Origin: G963662655 sp963665015
GTDB lineage: Bacteria; Cloacimonadota; Cloacimonadia; Cloacimonadales; JAIOQZ01
DNA: 64,000 nucleotides
Direction of reading: 5' to 3'
Assembly (NCBI GenBank): GCA_963665015.2
Contig: CAXXSY010000003.1
Coordinates: forward strand, 744,001-808,000
Shown: positions 60,558 through 64,000 of the stretch, piece after piece
How positions within the stretch are numbered: position 1 is the first letter of the stretch
How the letters are laid out: each line of letters opens with the position of its first letter
Made by a program: the position numbers and the translations under genes
The notes under the pieces: generated by a model
Told to the model about the DNA's origin: nothing
Databases searched by the model: none
Seen by the model: only the letters and a program-made list of their open reading frames with translations

Positions 60558-61877
60558 ATGTCGATACAATTTAACAAATACCACGCGATGCTGGATCGGG
60601 TCGATCCCATCCGGCGCAACGGAACCGTCTCACAGATAATCGGACTGATCGTGGAAGCGAACGGCCCCGCCGCGTCCATCGGCGATATCTGCTACATCGA
60701 AAGCAGCGACGGCAAGAAGCATGTCGCCGAGGTGGTCGGTTTCAAGAAAAACAAGACGCTACTCATGCCGTTGAAAGAACTTTATGGAATCGCTCCGGGC
60801 AATCAGGTATCGACGTTCCGGGAACCTTTCGCCGTCGGCGTAGGCAACGAGCTGAAGGGCCGCATCCTGGACGGACTCGGCAATCCCATCGACGGAAAAG
60901 GCAAACTCAGGCTGCGCGAGAAGCGCTCCGTCTATAGCGCGCCGCCCAATCCTCTAACCCGGAAATCGATTCGGGAGCCGCTGGAACTGGGCATTCGCAG
61001 CATCGACAGCCTCTTGACCTGCGGCAAGGGGCAGCGTACCGGTATCTTCGCCGGTTCGGGCGTGGGCAAGAGCGTGCTGCTGGGCATGATCGCGCGCAAC
61101 ACCACCGCCGACGTGAACGTTATCGCGCTGATCGGCGAGCGTGGACGCGAGGTGAAAGACTTTATCGAGAACGATCTGGGCGAAGAGGGACTCAAGCGTT
61201 CCGTGGTTGTGGTGGCGACATCCGATCAGGCGGCGCTGAGTCGTATCAAGGGCGCACTCGTGGCGACAACCATCGCGGAGTTCTTCCGCGACCAGGGTCT
61301 GGATGTGATGTTCATGATGGACTCGGTCACACGATTCGCCATGGCCAAGCGCGAAATCGGACTCGCCATCGGCGAACCGCCCACCACCAAGGGATATACG
61401 CCGTCCGTCTTCTCCGATCTGCCCAAACTGCTCGAACGTGCCGGGACATCGGATCGCGGCTCGATCACCGCGCTGTACGCCGTGCTGGTCGAAGGCGGCG
61501 ACATGGACGAACCGATCGCCGACGCGGCACGGTCGATCCTGGACGGGCATATCGTGCTGTCGCGCAAGATCGCCTCGCGCGGGCATTATCCCGCGGTCGA
61601 TATCCTGCAAAGCATCAGTCGCGTGATGAACAGCGTGATCGAGAACCAGCACAGGATGGACGCGCGTAAGGCAATCGATATCCTGGCAACCTATCGGGAC
61701 GCGGAAGACCTGATCAATATCGGCGCCTATTCGCCTGGAAGCAATCCCAAGATCGACCACGCGATTTCCAAGATCGACGCGCTCAATACCCTTCTCAAAC
61801 AAGATATGAAGGACAAATCGACCATGCATAAGACGCTGGATCAGCTGAACCAGATCGTGGGCGGATCCTCCGGCTGA
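60558..61877 (+). CDS. fliI: flagellum-specific ATP synthase FliI
   Basis: 439 residues. Walker A is GSGVGKS (166-172), with ALIGERGREVKDFIENDLGE as the catalytic glutamate region and LDVMFMMDSVTRFAMAKREI as Walker B; the SLGEPPTTKGYTP-like IGLAIGEPPTTKGYTPSVFS is the flagellar/type-III hallmark. It energises export of rod, hook and filament subunits. It ends the operon: no fliJ follows, and the next 550 bp hold no flagellar gene. Confidence 0.97.
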   Translation: MSIQFNKYHAMLDRVDPIRRNGTVSQIIGLIVEANGPAASIGDICYIESSDGKKHVAEVVGFKKNKTLLMPLKELYGIAPGNQVSTFREPFAVGVGNELKGRILDGLGNPIDGKGKLRLREKRSVYSAPPNPLTRKSIREPLELGIRSIDSLLTCGKGQRTGIFAGSGVGKSVLLGMIARNTTADVNVIALIGERGREVKDFIENDLGEEGLKRSVVVVATSDQAALSRIKGALVATTIAEFFRDQGLDVMFMMDSVTRFAMAKREIGLAIGEPPTTKGYTPSVFSDLPKLLERAGTSDRGSITALYAVLVEGGDMDEPIADAARSILDGHIVLSRKIASRGHYPAVDILQSISRVMNSVIENQHRMDARKAIDILATYRDAEDLINIGAYSPGSNPKIDHAISKIDALNTLLKQDMKDKSTMHKTLDQLNQIVGGSSG

Positions 61878-62433
61878 TCTGTCGTATCCCAACTCATCTT
61901 CGAGCCTATTCACAAGATCAATATATAACACCAGTGCTGGATTTCGGCTTGCTGACAATCTTGAAACTTCTCATGCTAGCATCTTCCGTTCTTCTAGGGC
62001 TGGGCACCTTCGTTTCGTAATCCCCCTGCTCGATTTTCATCAGATCGTGCAATAACTGGCTTCTCTTCGGATATGTTGTTGATGAGTAATTGGGAGGTAG
62101 CAAATTGAGTGAGGTCTGTGTGTAAAACGGCAGCAACATGTTGGGCCAGTTTTGGCTTTCACAATGGTATTGAAAGAGAAGAGGTGTCTTTCCCAAAGAA
62201 AACTTTTGTAATTTGAATGAAATACTTGACGGTAATATCGTTATATGTAAATTAGCACTTGAGGGTACCGTTTGCTAAAATGGTGCTGGTAATAAAAAAA
62301 CCGCTTACAAGCCGGAGCTTGCAAACGGTTGAGATTTTCTCTCTTGCTTCACGAGGGCAGGAAATTTCATCCAAATTATCAGTCAAGTTTATCTTGCATG
62401 AATAAGCTCCTTTGTTTGTGGGAAGGAGGCATT
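61878..62433. other. 556-bp AT-richer intergenic region after fliI
   Basis: No fliJ or other flagellar gene. A minus-strand frame 61918-62196 (92 codons from TTG, no ATG, no ribosome-binding site; bounded upstream by a TAG near 62270) has an ordinary-looking polar composition (LLHDLMKIEQGDYETKVPSP) and could be a decayed gene end, but nothing is recognised. A hairpin lies at 62299-62330. TTGACG at 62226 may be a promoter element. Confidence 0.4.
62299..62330 (-). terminator. hairpin with A-run, terminator-like on the minus strand
   Basis: AACCG/CGGTT outer and CAAGC/GCTTG inner stems around CGGA; the left side has a run of seven A, which is a T-run for a minus-strand transcript. No minus-strand gene immediately upstream explains it. 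Confidence 0.5.
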
Positions 62434-62559
62434 ATGGCAAAAGCCAATGTCAAGATCCGAGTGGGTCGTGATGCAAAGACGGGGAAGTTTGTCACGCCAA
62501 ACTATGTGAAAAAACATCCCTCTACCACGATCACTCAAACTATCACGAAGAAGAAGTGA
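62434..62559 (+). CDS. 41-residue conserved-looking small basic protein
   Basis: It has a very strong ribosome-binding site (GGAAGGAGG, 4 bases before ATG) and its own terminator (62566). The sequence is very basic, with VGRDAKTGKFVTPNYVKKHP and then STTITQTI; GxFVTxxYxxxHPxTT is a pattern shared by many small uncharacterised proteins in diverse bacteria. No membrane span. Its isolation between hairpins and strong translation signal argue for a real, well expressed peptide. Function unknown; a nucleic-acid-binding role would fit the charge. Confidence 0.78.
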   Translation: MAKANVKIRVGRDAKTGKFVTPNYVKKHPSTTITQTITKKK

Positions 62560-62565
62560 GGTGAT

Positions 62566-62597
62566 GGCGGCAGGTGATTCTTGCCGCCATTCTTTTT
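62566..62597 (+). terminator. rho-independent terminator of the small protein gene
   Basis: GGCGGCA (62566-62572) pairs with TGCCGCC (62582-62588), followed by ATTCTTTTTC; 6 bases after the stop. Confidence 0.85.
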
Positions 62598-62654
62598 CAT
62601 CTTCCGTCACGGGCGGTTGAATGGTATCCCCCATGTATGTCGGTGTACTTTTGA

Positions 62655-62684
62655 TAAAAAAACGCCCCTCCTTGCGGAGAGGCG
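62655..62684 (-). terminator. rho-independent terminator of the short secreted protein gene
   Basis: Reading minus strand: CGCCTCTCC-gcaa-GGAGGGGCG stem with one mismatch, followed by a run of T (A-run 62655-62662 on plus). It lies 21 bases past the stop of the gene at 62706. Confidence 0.85.
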
Positions 62685-62705
62685 CTGTAAAATTTGGTTT
62701 GGTTG

Positions 62706-63314
62706 TTACTTGAGGAGCATGATCTTCCGTGTGATCGATTCTTTGCCGGTAGCGACTCTGAAGAAGTAGATTCCACTGGCAACGCCTTTGCCGGAGTTGT
62801 CTTCGCCATTCCAGTAGAATTCATGCGAACCGTCCCTGAGAGCGTCTTTCACCAGCTCTGTAACCAACTGACCACGCTGGTTGTAGATCGAGACCTTCAC
62901 GAGAGCGGGTTGGTTCAGATCGAACCGGATATAGGTGCCTGGATTGAACGGATTCGGAAATGCTTCCGTTGATCCGGCACGCAGGACATCGATATCCGGT
63001 GGTGGTGGCGGTGGCGGTGGCGGTGGCTTCAGATCGACGTTACCACATTCGTGTCCCGTCTGGTTCTCCGTGTTGTTGTGTTCAGCTGGCTCGGTGATTC
63101 GTTCATAAATATCCGAATCGGTCGTTCGCTGTTCGAACAACAGGATACCGTTATTGGGCGTCCGGGCATAGAAATCGGAAAGACCATTATCGTTGACATC
63201 GTACAGTTCGGTAGCCGCAACGGTGTATTCGACACCCTGGAAATGCACACTGAGCGCACTCAGGGAAATCGCGACAAGACCCATTACAATTACCATCGGG
63301 AGCGTTCGTTTCAT
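62706..63314 (-). CDS. short secreted protein with polyproline linker and C-terminal sorting domain
   Basis: 202 residues with GAGAGAGCC upstream and a signal peptide (KRTLPMVIVMGLVAISLSAL). Residues about 25-95 form a small domain (VEYTVAATELYDVNDNGLSD with a DVNDNGLSD calcium-like loop), then a run of ten prolines, then the C-terminal domain FPNPFNPGTYIRFDL...GQLVTELV...SGIYFFRV...IMLLK (about 118-202) shared with the two other large secreted proteins. It appears to be a minimal passenger for the same export/anchoring route. Function unknown. Confidence 0.82.
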   Translation of the reverse strand: MKRTLPMVIVMGLVAISLSALSVHFQGVEYTVAATELYDVNDNGLSDFYARTPNNGILLFEQRTTDSDIYERITEPAEHNNTENQTGHECGNVDLKPPPPPPPPPPDIDVLRAGSTEAFPNPFNPGTYIRFDLNQPALVKVSIYNQRGQLVTELVKDALRDGSHEFYWNGEDNSGKGVASGIYFFRVATGKESITRKIMLLK

Positions 63315-63509
63315 GGCTCTCTCCTTATTACAACCTGGGACATTACAGGTTACTTAGACCCTTCTGAAGATAAGATAGATATTATCCTTCTTTTTGTCAC
63401 GTTTTTTTTTGTACTTTTTTTTCTTGAACGGAAAAATACCCTATTCTCTTATCCTTCCGAAGGATAGAATCGGATACAAAACTTTTTTTGTCAAGAGGTT
63501 TGTCTTGAC
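63315..63509. other. 195-bp AT-rich leader region
   Basis: It contains long T tracts on the plus strand and the palindrome CTTATCCTTccgAAGGATAG near 63446-63465. It should hold the minus-strand promoter of the short secreted protein gene; no clear boxes were identified. The left target duplication of the transposable element is at 63498-63509. Confidence 0.4.
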
Positions 63510-63958
63510 CAGGAATACCCCCAATTTTTTATATGGTCTTGGTTTTCTGTCAGTATGAGACGATTATTGTAGATTCTGTTGCAAATCGAATGGGTGAATG
63601 CTGTAATGATGATCCTGAAGTCCTGGAGGGACGAAAGATGCTAGCGCGACACGTAAGTGCCGGGTACAGAATTCGGATGAGGAGTAAAGTCCCGTAGGGA
63701 CGACAGATAGCATGCCGGATCATGTATCTGTCGCACCTCCGGTGCTTTTATGTGTATTGGCTGATATAACTGGGGCTTACGCCCCAGCCTAACATCTGTC
63801 ATCCCTACGGGATTATTATGGCGAAAACCATTTCACCCACCAAATTTAAAAAATGGAACAGCTATTGTCATTGGAATTTTCAACGGCTGAAAACACGCAA
63901 TACATAGCAATGTATTGATATACGAGCCAATTAATGGATCATTTTGGGGGTATTTCTG
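63510..63958 (+). mobile_element. 449-bp non-autonomous transposable element (MITE-like), copy 2
   Basis: Same ends as copy 1 (CAGGAATACCCCC ... GGGGGTATTTCTG), same orientation and nearly identical interior. It is flanked by a perfect 12-bp duplication GTTTGTCTTGAC (63498-63509 and 63959-63970), different from that of copy 1, which shows independent insertion. Where copy 1 has about 50 bases with a GATTTTGC hairpin, this copy has GGGGCttacGCCCC. The last 30 bases of the window hold nothing recognisable. Confidence 0.9.
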
Positions 63959-64000
63959 GTTTGTCTTGACGCTGTCGATCCATTACTGTATCGTCAGTTT

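Noticed and set aside
61918..62196. 92-codon minus-strand frame after fliI as a real gene
   Set aside because: No ATG, no ribosome-binding site and no recognisable family; mentioned only as a possible remnant.

Overview
The window looks like a chromosomal contig from a diderm (Gram-negative) bacterium of the FCB superphylum, most likely one of the candidate phyla around Calditrichota, Latescibacterota, Zixibacteria or Cloacimonadota. The evidence is: lipoproteins and secreted proteins with an outer membrane context; three secreted proteins ending in the same NPFNP..GQLV..SGxY..K.LLK C-terminal domain typical of these phyla; a TolC/MFP/ABC exporter; an MCE (Mla-like) lipid transport operon; and a flagellar basal-body operon behind a sigma-54 type promoter. 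The phylum assignment is inference from gene style only; no rRNA or tRNA gene was seen.

Layout. 1-2520 (minus): an acyl cassette of SDR reductase (cut by the window edge), acyl carrier protein and two tandem FabH-like ketoacyl synthases. 2594-3073: a 480 bp non-autonomous transposable element, a second copy of which lies at 63510-63958. 3194-12366: a surface-sugar locus with a UDP-sugar-type epimerase (plus) and, on the minus strand in order of transcription, GDP-mannose 4,6-dehydratase, an RmlC-like epimerase, a DegT aminotransferase with its PLP lysine, a DegT-fold protein with histidine in place of that lysine (deoxysugar 3-dehydratase type), an ATP-grasp ligase, two GNAT acetyltransferases and a flippase. 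Together these can build and export an N-acylated deoxyamino (possibly dideoxy) sugar. 12954-17752 (plus): two glycosyltransferases, a polysaccharide deacetylase and an O-antigen ligase/polymerase-like membrane protein. 40917-44460 (plus): a second short glycan operon (two GT4 enzymes and a CapK/PaaK-like adenylating enzyme).

17868-30959: secreted and envelope proteins. These are an 809-residue protein with about 12 GGND-type glycine/aspartate repeats plus a HEAT-like tail; an MCE operon (MlaD-like, an auxiliary lipoprotein apparently fused to an outer-membrane barrel, STAS-MlaE permease, MlaF ATPase) interrupted by a small inverted-repeat element; a secreted Ig-like protein next to a formylglycine-generating-enzyme-like protein; and an FG-GAP/cohesin/dockerin protein. 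30999-38717 (minus): a methyltransferase, then a TetR-TolC-MFP-ATPase-ATPase-permease-permease exporter operon resembling E. coli CecR/YbhGFSR. 38925-47319: a decayed GNAT gene, a beta-helix lipoprotein, the second glycan operon and a 903-residue ankyrin/metallo-beta-lactamase fusion. 47903-50600: phosphotransbutyrylase, RpiB and GlyA. 50694-54350: a large lamin-tail-domain secreted protein. 54672-55043: RidA. 55570-61877: flgB-flgC-orf100-fliE-fliF-fliG-fliH-fliI. 61878-64000: a gene-poor end with a 41-residue protein, a short secreted protein and the second transposable element copy.

Intergenic DNA is rich in dispersed palindromic repeats of at least three families. The most striking is a 141-bp nested palindrome at 55139-55279 (46-bp perfect inner palindrome, 30-bp perfect outer arms) set among degenerate tandem units. 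The strongest candidates for undescribed biology are the MCE lipoprotein-barrel fusion, the ankyrin-MBL fusion, the GGND-repeat protein, the small protein between flgC and fliE, and the modular repeat families.
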